The notes below the pieces were generated by a model. That model ran no database searches. It had not been told where the DNA came from and worked only from the letters and a program-made list of their open reading frames with translations. This document shows positions 17,305 through 24,869 of a stretch of 64,000 bases of DNA, piece after piece (position 1 is the first letter of the stretch; each line of letters starts with the position of its first letter). The DNA lies in contig CAZFLD010000009.1 of assembly GCA_964519835.1 (NCBI GenBank), positions 1-64,000 of the forward strand. Reading direction: 5' to 3'. Origin of the DNA: CAZFLD01 sp964519835. GTDB lineage: Bacteria > Spirochaetota > Spirochaetia > DSM-27196 > CAZFLD01. The position numbers were made by a program, and so were the translations under genes.

Positions 17305-18321
17305 ATGCGCCCTGTTTTGTACTACGGTGTACCCTACTTGGAAGCAGTCGTGGCCTTGGGCATCGGCCTGACGGCCGGACTGAGCTTTGCCTTTCCCTCG
17401 CCCGCTTTGGGCTTTTTCTACGGTGCCTTGGCCACCGTGGCGTCGGGACTTGTACTTGCCACGCTTTTGCCCGTAACCGGCCCCGCTATGGGGGAATGGC
17501 TTGGACGACGAAAGTGGCGTATTCTCCTGATCGTTTTCCTACTTGGTTGGCCGTTGGCGGCCGGCGCCGCCTCGCAGGCGCTGCGTGATGCCCTTATGTG
17601 GTACGGACTGCCTGCCTTGTTAATCGCAGTTATGCCGGATGCGGAAGCAGGCGGACCGTTGTCGCCGCGAGCTCGCGGGAACCTGCAATCGGCTTGCCGG
17701 ATTGCGGCCGGGGCCGTGCTCATCATCGGTCTCGACCTGCGGGAAAGCTTGACCGTGTTTTCCGTGTTCCCCGAGGGCCGCTACGAGCAAGCGGGCCTCT
17801 ACGCGGCAGCCTTTTTGCTCGTGGCCGTATTGCCCGCGCCGGAAGGCCGACCGACGCGGTGGCGCCGATTGATCTTCGATACGCGGATGTGGCTCACGCT
17901 GGCGGTGACAACCGCCGGCGCCGCAGTTGTGATCGTGCCCGTCGGCCTGCTAACGGGGTTTATTGCGCCGGGAGTTGCGTCGCTCGGCATTGGTCAGGCG
18001 GTGATAGCCTTTGTCGGCATCCTTTTTACTATCGCCCTGCCGGAGGAGCTCCTGTTCCGGCACCTCGTTCAAGCCGATATTGCGCGACGCTTGTCGAACC
18101 GCATGGCGGTTGTTGTTGTGATTGCTCTGGTCTCCGTCGCGTTTGGCTTTTTCCACTGGAACAACGCCGAGGGAGTGGAGCGGACGATCTATGTCATCTT
18201 GTCCACCGTCGCAGGATTAGCCTATGGAACGGCGTACCACTTCGGTGGGCTCGCCGCGGCGCTTTTCAGCCACACTATTGTCGACTGGTTGTGGCTTATG
18301 TTTTTTTCAGGTACCGGATGA
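17305..18321 (+). CDS. CPBP-family intramembrane metalloprotease (Abi/Rce1-like)
   Basis: The product has 338 residues with about eight hydrophobic membrane segments. The CPBP (CAAX protease and bacteriocin-processing) motifs occur in order in the C-terminal third. EELLFRHL near residue 245 is the glutamate-glutamate-x3-arginine motif, FGFFHWNN near 282 carries the second-motif His, and ALFSHTIVDWLW near 322 carries the third-motif His and Asp. These residues build the intramembrane active site. Substrates of bacterial members include peptides and membrane anchors; none can be predicted here. The gene follows the barrel protein by 26 bases, so the two may be co-transcribed. Its 3' end overlaps that of the convergent oxidase gene by 26 bases. 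Confidence 0.85.
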   Translation: MRPVLYYGVPYLEAVVALGIGLTAGLSFAFPSPALGFFYGALATVASGLVLATLLPVTGPAMGEWLGRRKWRILLIVFLLGWPLAAGAASQALRDALMWYGLPALLIAVMPDAEAGGPLSPRARGNLQSACRIAAGAVLIIGLDLRESLTVFSVFPEGRYEQAGLYAAAFLLVAVLPAPEGRPTRWRRLIFDTRMWLTLAVTTAGAAVVIVPVGLLTGFIAPGVASLGIGQAVIAFVGILFTIALPEELLFRHLVQADIARRLSNRMAVVVVIALVSVAFGFFHWNNAEGVERTIYVILSTVAGLAYGTAYHFGGLAAALFSHTIVDWLWLMFFSGTG

Positions 18322-19279
18322 CGGCATTGGCAGCCGCCAAGCCCGAGACGGCCGCTCCCTCGACCCGGGGAGAGTGAAATGCGTCACCGGCAAAGAAAAG
18401 CCCCGGGCGGCCGGACTCCTGAGGCGGCGGCGAGTCGCGGCGTACGTGCGGTCGAGCGTAGCGCCATCGTTTAACGGCGGCGACGACCTGATCGGCAAGA
18501 AGATTGGACGGCAGCTCTTGTTTGACGGTTTTGATGATTGCCCCGTCCGGATCGTCGTAGTGGTCGGCCGAGTATCCGTGGGAGCAGTGGACGGTCAGAG
18601 CCGGACCGACGGGACTTACGCTCTTGGCATGGTTGTCCGCGATCCAGTCTATGACATCGGACGAGCTATCTACGACGCCGGGTTCACCCAGAGTCGTGTC
18701 GTCTCTTATGCGGAAGAGCAGCGCAAGACAGGGATCGTAGTGCACCCTTGTCAATTGCTCACGAACCATGCCGTTCAACTCCACCTCTCCGGAGTCGAGT
18801 AGAGCGAGGGACTGCGGAACAGGGGCGGTGAGGATTACCGCGGCAGCCTGATACTCGCGCCCCTCGTCGGCACGTATCACCCAACCGCCGCCTGTCTCCT
18901 GCGAGATCGCTTCGGCCTTGACGGCAAGCCGGACATCACCTCCCTGCGCCAGCCACTTTGCAGGGCCCGTCATGGTGGGTAGCCCCCGATACCGATTGCC
19001 GGAACTCCCGCGGGAGGTCGAAGGGTGGTACCACAGTACAAGCGCGTTCGCCCCTTCCAGTTCGGTGACAAGGCCAATAAACCACGGGTCCCTCGCGGTC
19101 ACAAACTGAGCGCCGGTATCAAATGCGGCCTCTCCGACCCGGCGATTGGCCATCCGTCCACCGACGCCGCGAGACTTATCGACCACGAGTACGTCCACTC
19201 CGGCTTTCCGCATCTCGCGCGCCGCGACCAGTCCGCTTATGCCCGCTCCCACTACCACTACCTCGGCGTGATTCTTCAC
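18296..19279 (-). CDS. Renalase-like FAD-dependent amine oxidase family protein
   Basis: Read from a GTG at 19279 the product has 327 residues, and the Rossmann FAD loop (VVVVGAGISGLVAARE) begins six residues in, the usual distance. A TTG 15 codons earlier is possible but less likely. The second FAD contact (DKSRGVGGRMANRR, about 32-45) and the C-terminal FAD segment (LFFAGDAF, then GAAVSGLAAANAV) are complete. The arrangement matches the renalase/FAD amine oxidase group, which oxidises small amines or dihydronicotinamides using O2. Such an enzyme is curious in an otherwise anaerobic gene set. It could serve oxidant defence or use another acceptor. No cysteine cluster or signal peptide is present. 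Confidence 0.8.
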   Translation of the reverse strand: MKNHAEVVVVGAGISGLVAAREMRKAGVDVLVVDKSRGVGGRMANRRVGEAAFDTGAQFVTARDPWFIGLVTELEGANALVLWYHPSTSRGSSGNRYRGLPTMTGPAKWLAQGGDVRLAVKAEAISQETGGGWVIRADEGREYQAAAVILTAPVPQSLALLDSGEVELNGMVREQLTRVHYDPCLALLFRIRDDTTLGEPGVVDSSSDVIDWIADNHAKSVSPVGPALTVHCSHGYSADHYDDPDGAIIKTVKQELPSNLLADQVVAAVKRWRYARPHVRRDSPPPQESGRPGLFFAGDAFHSPRVEGAAVSGLAAANAVIRYLKKT

Positions 19280-19378
19280 CAGTGGAATATACGCGCAAGA
19301 CCTATAAATCGGCCACGGGCGCAAGCGCCGGCATCTTCTGTTGCTTGGTCGCGATGCTCATGGTATCCTCCGAACCTA

Positions 19379-20854
19379 ATGGCACAATCACAACCAAATC
19401 TCCTGTTTATCATGAGTGACGATCATGCGTCGCATGCGATGAGCTGCTACGGCAGCCGTATCAATCAGACACCGAATCTAGACCGTATTGCCCACGGCGG
19501 TATGCGGTTCGATAATTGCTTCTGCACCAACTCGATATGTACGCCCAGCCGAGCGGCGATTCTTGCGGGCACACACAACCACGTCAACGGTGTAACCACA
19601 CTCGCAACTCCGATGGACAATCGAATTCAGACCTTTCCTAAGATCCTGCGAGAGGCCGGCTACCAGACCGCCATGTACGGCAAATGGCACCTCGGACAGG
19701 GTCCCGACCATTGCCCCACAGGCTTCGACGACTGGGCGGTGCTTCCCGGCCAGGGTCTGTACCACAATCCCGAGTTTATCTTCGCGGGACCAAACGGCGG
19801 CGAGCGACGGACGGTCCAGGGCTATGTCACCGATATTACTACCGATATGTCCTTGGAGTGGCTCAAAAAGCGGGATACGGATCGTCCGTTTTGCCTCCTG
19901 TACCACCATAAGGCGCCTCACAGGCATTGGGAGCCGGACGAAAAGCACGCGTCGATGTACCTGAACGAGGAGATACCGGAGCCTGAGACTCTGTACGACA
20001 CCTATGAGAACCGCGCCAAGGCGGCGGAGGCCGCCATGATGCGTGTTGGTCTCAACAACGACCGCCATGACATCAAGGCCGAGATCAACTACCGGATGCC
20101 CGAGATGGAGCTGCGAAAGTGGGCCTACCAGCGCTACATCAAGGATTACCTCCGTGTAATTGCAAGCATAGACGACAACGTGGGACGGGTTCTGGACTAC
20201 CTCGATGCCAACGGGCTTACCGATAACACAATCGTTGTCTACACCTCCGATCAAGGCTTTTTCCTCGGCGACCACGGCTGGTACGACAAGCGTTTTATGT
20301 ATGAAGAGAGCCTACGCATGCCGTTTATCATTCGATATCCAAACGAGATCGAGGCGGGCACGGCAAACGACAACATCGTGACAAACGTCGACTTCGCTTC
20401 CACCTTTCTAGACCTGGCGGGAATCGAGGCGCCGGCGGAGTTCCAGGGAACTAGTTTCCGCTCACTGTTGCGTGGCGAAACCCCGGATGGATGGCAGCAG
20501 GCGATGTACTACCGCTACTGGATGAACCGTGCTCACCACAACGTTGCAGCGCACTACGGCGTTAGGAACAAACAGTACAAATTGATCTACTACTTCTACG
20601 ACGGTATGGGTCAGCCCGGGACGGAATACCAGATGGTTGCCGGGCCCGGGGGGGCTCATCTAAACCTCGACGACCTCGAACCCGAGTGGGAGCTTTTTGA
20701 CCTGGAGAAGGATCCCCTCGAGATGAACAACGTCTACGGAAAGCCCGAGTATAAAGCCGTTCAGAAGGAGCTCCATGCGGAGTTGGCCCGGCTTCAAAAG
20801 CACTTTGGAGACGAGCCGCACCCGAGCGATTCCGTAACGGCCGGAAGCGCGTAG
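19379..20854 (+). CDS. Type I sulfatase (formylglycine-dependent), no signal peptide
   Basis: The product has 491 residues. It hydrolyses sulfate esters of sugars or glycans. The metal-binding SDDH at residues 13-16 is followed by the sulfatase signature CTPSR. Cys54 is the residue matured to formylglycine by FGE or anSME, neither of which is in the window. Further conserved parts are KWHLGQGPD, DNTIVVYTSDQGFFLGDHGWYDKR split over about residues 283-305, and the typical C-terminal ending on DLEKDPLEMNN. The ATG at 19379 is chosen because homology starts immediately after it. The frame continues upstream but only opposite the oxidase gene. No signal peptide follows this start, so the enzyme would be cytoplasmic and act on imported substrates. 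Confidence 0.9.
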   Translation: MAQSQPNLLFIMSDDHASHAMSCYGSRINQTPNLDRIAHGGMRFDNCFCTNSICTPSRAAILAGTHNHVNGVTTLATPMDNRIQTFPKILREAGYQTAMYGKWHLGQGPDHCPTGFDDWAVLPGQGLYHNPEFIFAGPNGGERRTVQGYVTDITTDMSLEWLKKRDTDRPFCLLYHHKAPHRHWEPDEKHASMYLNEEIPEPETLYDTYENRAKAAEAAMMRVGLNNDRHDIKAEINYRMPEMELRKWAYQRYIKDYLRVIASIDDNVGRVLDYLDANGLTDNTIVVYTSDQGFFLGDHGWYDKRFMYEESLRMPFIIRYPNEIEAGTANDNIVTNVDFASTFLDLAGIEAPAEFQGTSFRSLLRGETPDGWQQAMYYRYWMNRAHHNVAAHYGVRNKQYKLIYYFYDGMGQPGTEYQMVAGPGGAHLNLDDLEPEWELFDLEKDPLEMNNVYGKPEYKAVQKELHAELARLQKHFGDEPHPSDSVTAGSA

Positions 20855-20885
20855 GGACGGCCGCCGGAAGGCGTTGTGCCCGCGG

Positions 20886-22034
20886 TTAGCCGCGGTTCTC
20901 TCTTGCCTCTCGCCGTTCGATTTGGCGCTGCAGGTCCTCCCGATAGAGATCGTGCATGTAGATGATTCGTGTCTCCTTGAATTCGTGTTCGGGGATAGGT
21001 GGACCCACGAGGTTGAACGATACGCCCAACTCTACCCACGGATACACAACCCCGCCCGGGGAATCCGCCAGGAGGTTGAGATGAAGGCCGGCCCGCAGGC
21101 CCACGGTTGTGACGGAGTAGTTTTCGGGTCGCGGATCGGTCCGGAAGTCCTCCGGGGGCTCGGTGTCGAAAAGCAGCACCTTCTCGAACTCGAAAAACAG
21201 ACCCGGCATCATAAAAAAGACCGGCGTCGCCGTTGATCCATCTCGGTCTCCAATGCCAAGGAAAAGGTCGCCACCCACCGTCCACAATGACGACCCCAAG
21301 AGCTCTTCGAAGAGCCCCGGAAAGCGATAGCCGGCGCCGACGTGCACCGGGACCCAGTAGGCATCGCGCAGACTGCCCGACTCTCCGCCGGTGGCGTTGA
21401 TGCCTGTTCGGGCGTGAATGGCCAGTTGCTCCGTCCACACGTATCTGCCCGTTAGCTGCAGTCCGGTGATACCAAACGACAGGCCCAGGTAGACGTCGCT
21501 AAGCGGGAACAAGGTATAGGTTTTGACAGCGTCGCTGAAATGCGGCACCGGCCGTGCCTCCAGTATCGATGCATAAATGGCGCTTGATTTGAGCGCGCCG
21601 TAGCCTTGGGGAATCTCGAACAGCTCGCCCGAGGGCAGGGTGTCTACTCGGTCTCCGGTTCGCGAAAGAATCACCGCGTCCCGCTGTGTGTTTACGTACT
21701 GAGCGTAGAGAAGGTACGGGAAGTCGTCTCCCTCTATGCGGGCGGCCGGGCCGTCGTCCGTCTCTACCAAGACGAGTCTTCCTTCCGCGTCCTCGGGATA
21801 GCCGTCTGCATCGTAATAAGAAAATTCGCCGCCCACGCGCGGCGATTCCGAGTTGTCGATAGAGCCTTCGAGGAGCTCTTCCGCGGTCAAGGCTTGATTG
21901 GTCACATCGGCCGACTCGGACGACTCAGCCGGTGGCCGGTCGGCGATTCGGGGGGCGGCCTGGGCGGCAACCGAAATTACGGGAACGGTCAGAATAAACG
22001 CGATGGCCACGCGCCGTGGACTAGAGTGTTTCAT
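20886..22034 (-). CDS. Exported protein, probable outer-membrane beta-barrel
   Basis: The product has 382 residues. A Sec signal peptide covers MKHSSPRRVAIAFILTVPVI and is probably cut after the AQA near residue 26. Residues 27-110 are acidic and probably flexible. From about 170 on, the chain alternates hydrophobic and polar residues in amphipathic strands rich in Gly and aromatics (VYLGLSFGITGLQLTGRYVW, YWVPVHVGAGYRF, TTVGLRAGLHLNLL, YPWVELGVSFNLVG), as in a small barrel. The final ~35 residues are a charged helical tail, so the protein does not end in the usual aromatic residue. The family is not recognised. It converges with the sulfatase gene with a 31-base gap. Confidence 0.62.
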   Translation of the reverse strand: MKHSSPRRVAIAFILTVPVISVAAQAAPRIADRPPAESSESADVTNQALTAEELLEGSIDNSESPRVGGEFSYYDADGYPEDAEGRLVLVETDDGPAARIEGDDFPYLLYAQYVNTQRDAVILSRTGDRVDTLPSGELFEIPQGYGALKSSAIYASILEARPVPHFSDAVKTYTLFPLSDVYLGLSFGITGLQLTGRYVWTEQLAIHARTGINATGGESGSLRDAYWVPVHVGAGYRFPGLFEELLGSSLWTVGGDLFLGIGDRDGSTATPVFFMMPGLFFEFEKVLLFDTEPPEDFRTDPRPENYSVTTVGLRAGLHLNLLADSPGGVVYPWVELGVSFNLVGPPIPEHEFKETRIIYMHDLYREDLQRQIERREARENRG

Positions 22035-22194
22035 AGCGAGTGCTAAGCTATCACATTTTTTGTCACTTCCACGCCGCTTTCCGACGTCCGTTTATGGCCC
22101 CTCAGTTGGTGGGTCCAGCAGGACTCTAAGCGAGAACGAACATCTCCGGAGTCTTCCCAATCGATTCTGCTTCATGCGTCAGAGTGCCCTTTGA

Positions 22195-22437
22195 ATCATC
22201 GTCAACATCGCCGACACCACCAACGTCAACTGCATCGCGCCGTTGCTCATTGCGACGAGCCGCGCGAGCGCGCAGTTCCCCGACCGGATCAAGGCTGCCG
22301 AGGGGATCTCGCTCCGCCGTCCCGGCACGCCCGCGGATGTCGCGAAGGTCGTCGAGTGTATCGTCACCGATTTCTCGGAGTAGATCACCGGGCAGTGGAT
22401 CACGGCCTGCGGGGGGAACTACCTGAACGTGTCGTAG
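22195..22437 (+). pseudogene. Short-chain dehydrogenase C-terminal remnant
   Basis: The frame beginning at 22195 reads NVNCIAPLLIATSRAS and then GISLRRPGTPADVAKVV and CIVTDFSE. After an in-frame TAG at 22381-22383 it continues ITGQWITACGGNYLNVS to a TAG at 22435. This is the C-terminal third of a classical SDR: the NCIAPG segment, the LRRPGTPEDVA helix and the ITGQxIxVDGG end. The N-terminal Rossmann part and the YxxxK active site are absent, and the DGG is now CGG. No start codon exists, so it is a relic and not a gene. Confidence 0.75.
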
Positions 22438-23019
22438 AGCATTCGGCTTTGCGAGAAGAGGTGCGTGCCACGACTGATGGACTTGTGCCAACGCGGATAC
22501 GTCTCGGCAAGGCGCCGGAATTCCTCGCGCGTGTAGACGACGAGGTCGAGATCGGCTGGGAAACGCTCCGGGATGTAGCGGACGGCGCGCGCGCGTCTGG
22601 GCTCGGTGCTCGTCTCGACGACGATGCACAGACCGATGTCGCTACGCGGACCGAATGTGCCGGTCGTCCAGGAGCCGAACCAGTATGTCCATGATCTGCT
22701 TGTGCCGCTCCACGAGCCGGCGAACGAGCTCTGCTACGGCCTCCTCGATCAGCGACGGCTCAGTGTATCTGACGCCTGCAGGACTCAATGACCTCTCCTG
22801 AACGGGCAACCGCGGTCTGGGCTTCTTCACGCGTATGTCCCTACAGCCTTCTCGTCCGCACGCGAGGAAGGCGGCCTGGATCGCCTTCTCGGCGGCCTAT
22901 TGCGCAGCAAAACAGCTCCACTCATAGTCTCCGGATTCGAACACGTTCCGCGCGTACCTGAGATCGGCATCTGCCTGTCGCAACAAGTCGTCGTGCCGGG
23001 AGCCCACAACGGAGTTCAA
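22419..23019 (-). pseudogene. Decayed HEPN-MNT (toxin-antitoxin type) remnant
   Basis: Reading leftwards from about 23019, one frame gives RHDDLLRQADADLRYARNVF, then ESGDYEWSCFAAQ, a TAG at 22899-22897, and AAEKAIQAAFLACGREG. This is the first half of a HEPN domain with CAG changed to TAG in the FAAQQAAEKA helix. The same frame runs on into YTEPSLIEEAVAELVRRLVERHK and stops at 22642. After indels near 22686-22700, a second frame gives YWFGSWTTGTFGPRSDIGLC and DLDLVVYTREEFRRLAETYP to a TAG at 22419. That is a minimal nucleotidyltransferase (GSx10DxD) whose second Asp is now Gly. The HEPN C-terminal half with RxxxxH is missing. The pair is therefore inactivated by deletion, nonsense and frameshift changes. 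Confidence 0.78.
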
Positions 23020-23311
23020 GCGTATCCGCGCGGCAATTGCAAGCGGGGCTGGGCCAGGGCTATCGCATCAAAACGCGGCTCGATATTTCCAATAGCTCCA
23101 CGAGACTTTTTTTCTTTCAGGTCAGACGAGGGCTGGTCACTCGCCGGCGCTTATTGCTCGCCCATGCAACCCGGGAGAAAACCTTCTGTCTGTCTACGGA
23201 AATTAGTATCGGCAAGTCTGCGCCAATTCAGGAAACATCGGCTGGCGGTGCACATCCTGTGCACCTTCCGCTTGACGCGCGTTCGCTCGTTTCAAGCCCT
23301 GCGTAGGCCGC
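23020..23311. other. Intergenic stretch without recognisable genes
   Basis: No frame in this ~290-base stretch resembles a known family on either strand. It contains one perfect inverted repeat, GGTGCACA-TCC-TGTGCACC at 23247-23265. It lies between the HEPN remnant and the tRNA terminator and is probably part of the same eroding segment. Confidence 0.5.
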
Positions 23312-23349
23312 AAAAAGCCGACCGTCGCCCAACGGCGCCGCCCGGCTTT
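23312..23349 (-). terminator. Terminator of the tRNA-Ile2 gene
   Basis: Read on the minus strand, AAAGCCG and CGGCTTTTT form a stem, with a further small CGT/ACG stem inside. The structure ends in a T-run, eight bases past the tRNA 3' end. Confidence 0.7.
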
Positions 23350-23356
23350 GCTCTTC

Positions 23357-23430
23357 TGGGCCCAGCAGGACTTGAACCTGCGACCAACGGATTATGAGTC
23401 CGCCGCTCTAACCAACTGAGCTATGGGCCC
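23357..23430 (-). tRNA. tRNA-Ile2 (CAU anticodon; alternative: tRNA-Met)
   Basis: A 74-base cloverleaf is present. The acceptor stem GGGCCCA pairs with TGGGCCC, followed by discriminator A. The D arm is AGCTCAGTTGGTTAGAGC, the anticodon loop is CTCATAA, and the T arm is GCAGG-TTCAAGT-CCTGC. CAT anticodons belong to initiator Met, elongator Met or Ile2. The variable-loop sequence TTGGTC and the ACTCATAATCCG anticodon arm look like the minor isoleucine tRNA, whose C34 is modified to lysidine by TilS. No CCA is encoded, so the CCA end must be added enzymatically. Confidence 0.85.
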
Positions 23431-23619
23431 GTCATGTGATGACGTGGACATCCACCATGCCCGAATCCGGCGATGCTCGTCAAGATACCATTGGCCCGCC
23501 GTTGACCGGGGAGGCTCCGGACCCGGCCACCCGCCGGACGTATGGCGGACCGCCGAGCTTGTTATGGCGTAGGTCGCGGTCCTGTTGTCGTACGATCAAC
23601 GTGATACACTCTTCTCCGC

Positions 23620-24864
23620 ATGGTGTTGCCGTCCGACGGCGACTCACGACGGGATATGCGAAAAAGCAACAAACTCACGAGATTGGCAGAGCGACTCCGT
23701 CGCATTGACGGTCTTGTCGGTACGCAGTATTGGCGCGAGCGGGTTCTCAACCGGATGCTGACGGTTGGATTCTGGGTGTGCATACCCGTATGCGTGGTCA
23801 GCATCATTGTCTCGGTCCTTGCGGGCGAGTACATACTGGTCGGCGCGATTGTCCTTGGTTTTCTGGATCTGACGTGGCTGGTGACGCACAAGCGCTATCC
23901 GTTTAGCGCGCGGGCCGTTGCGTTCCTTGCGGCGATGTTTTTGGCCGCCGCCGTGCTTGTGTTGCGGCTCGGTCCCGTCGCCGCCGGCGACGTATGGCTT
24001 TTTGCCTATCTGGTGTTTGGTTCGATCCTGTTTGGAACACATCGATGGCCACTGCTGATAATACCGGTCTTAGCCCTTATGGTGGCGACCGGCTTCCTGG
24101 TGCATCGTGCGCTCCTGCCCTGGGAAACCGATCTCCTTTCGTTTACGGTTGTGTCCGTCAACTTCTTGGCGATCTCTATGGCGGTGGCGGTAACAATTGC
24201 GGTGTTGACAACCGGACTTCGCATGGCGGTCTACCGCGAGAGTCGCCTTGTCTCGCGCCTGAAGCGCAAGACCGAGGAGCTGGGAGCGTCACTGGACCAT
24301 CTCGAAAGAAAAAACACTGAGAATGCAGTGTTGATGCGAGAGGTCCAACACCGTGTAAACAACAACCTCCAGATCATGGTAGGTACTCTTGCGCTGGACG
24401 GTGGATGTCGGGACGACGTAGCAACGGTCAAGGCTGCCCGGGCTCGAATTGGTATCATGGCCAGGATCCAGAATCTCCTTCTAGACCCTCGGTTCGCCAC
24501 CGCCGTTTCCGTGAAGTCGATTTTGGAGGAGACCGCGGCAGACCTGCTCGACCTCCATGACTCGTTCCGTGAGGTGATTGTGCGCGGAGACGACTTATAT
24601 GTGGGCGCGGACAGCGCCCTTCTTGTTGCCCTGGCCGCCAACGAGATCCTAATGGAGTTGCTCGATACAGATCATCACGTCGGTCTTACTCTCGATCTCA
24701 AAGCGGATGGTCGCATCGAGATTGGTCTTGCCGACCGGAGGGTGGCTACGCTCCCGGAACCCGGCCCCACGGCCCACGCCTTGGCCGAACAGGTCGGCGG
24801 AAGTGTCGCGGTACATGGGAGCGGGATTGTGCTTACGATCGGCCGAAACGTGGTGGTGGGGTAG
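23620..24864 (+). CDS. Membrane histidine-kinase-like protein with degenerate ATPase domain
   Basis: The product has 414 residues. About six transmembrane segments occupy residues ~45-205, with no large periplasmic domain. A coiled coil (~215-238) leads to a HisKA_2/HWE-type phosphoacceptor helix with the His near residue 243 (EVQHRVNNNLQ). The following ATPase region is short and lacks key residues. NEILMEL stands where NELxxNA is expected, and DRRVATLP where DxGxGLP is expected. The final LAEQVGGSVAVHGSGIVLTI keeps the fold. ATP binding is doubtful, so it may act as a phosphate acceptor, phosphatase or scaffold. An in-frame ATG at 23656 is an alternative start. No response regulator lies nearby. 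Confidence 0.8.
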   Translation: MVLPSDGDSRRDMRKSNKLTRLAERLRRIDGLVGTQYWRERVLNRMLTVGFWVCIPVCVVSIIVSVLAGEYILVGAIVLGFLDLTWLVTHKRYPFSARAVAFLAAMFLAAAVLVLRLGPVAAGDVWLFAYLVFGSILFGTHRWPLLIIPVLALMVATGFLVHRALLPWETDLLSFTVVSVNFLAISMAVAVTIAVLTTGLRMAVYRESRLVSRLKRKTEELGASLDHLERKNTENAVLMREVQHRVNNNLQIMVGTLALDGGCRDDVATVKAARARIGIMARIQNLLLDPRFATAVSVKSILEETAADLLDLHDSFREVIVRGDDLYVGADSALLVALAANEILMELLDTDHHVGLTLDLKADGRIEIGLADRRVATLPEPGPTAHALAEQVGGSVAVHGSGIVLTIGRNVVVG

Positions 24865-24869
24865 GCCTG

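Noticed and set aside
18224..18802. A 192-codon plus-strand open frame over the end of the oxidase gene
   Set aside because: It is antisense to the FAD-dependent oxidase and has no family features.
19025..19378. N-terminal extension of the sulfatase
   Set aside because: The extra 118 codons lie opposite the oxidase gene and have no signal peptide or sulfatase similarity.
22126..22629. A 167-codon minus-strand open frame across the relic region
   Set aside because: It is Arg/Pro-rich with no recognisable motif. It lies antisense to the SDR remnant and in the wrong frame for the MNT remnant.
23357..23430. Call as elongator tRNA-Met
   Set aside because: It is possible, since the anticodon is CAT, but the variable loop and anticodon arm look more like tRNA-Ile2. 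A tRNA-class scan would decide.
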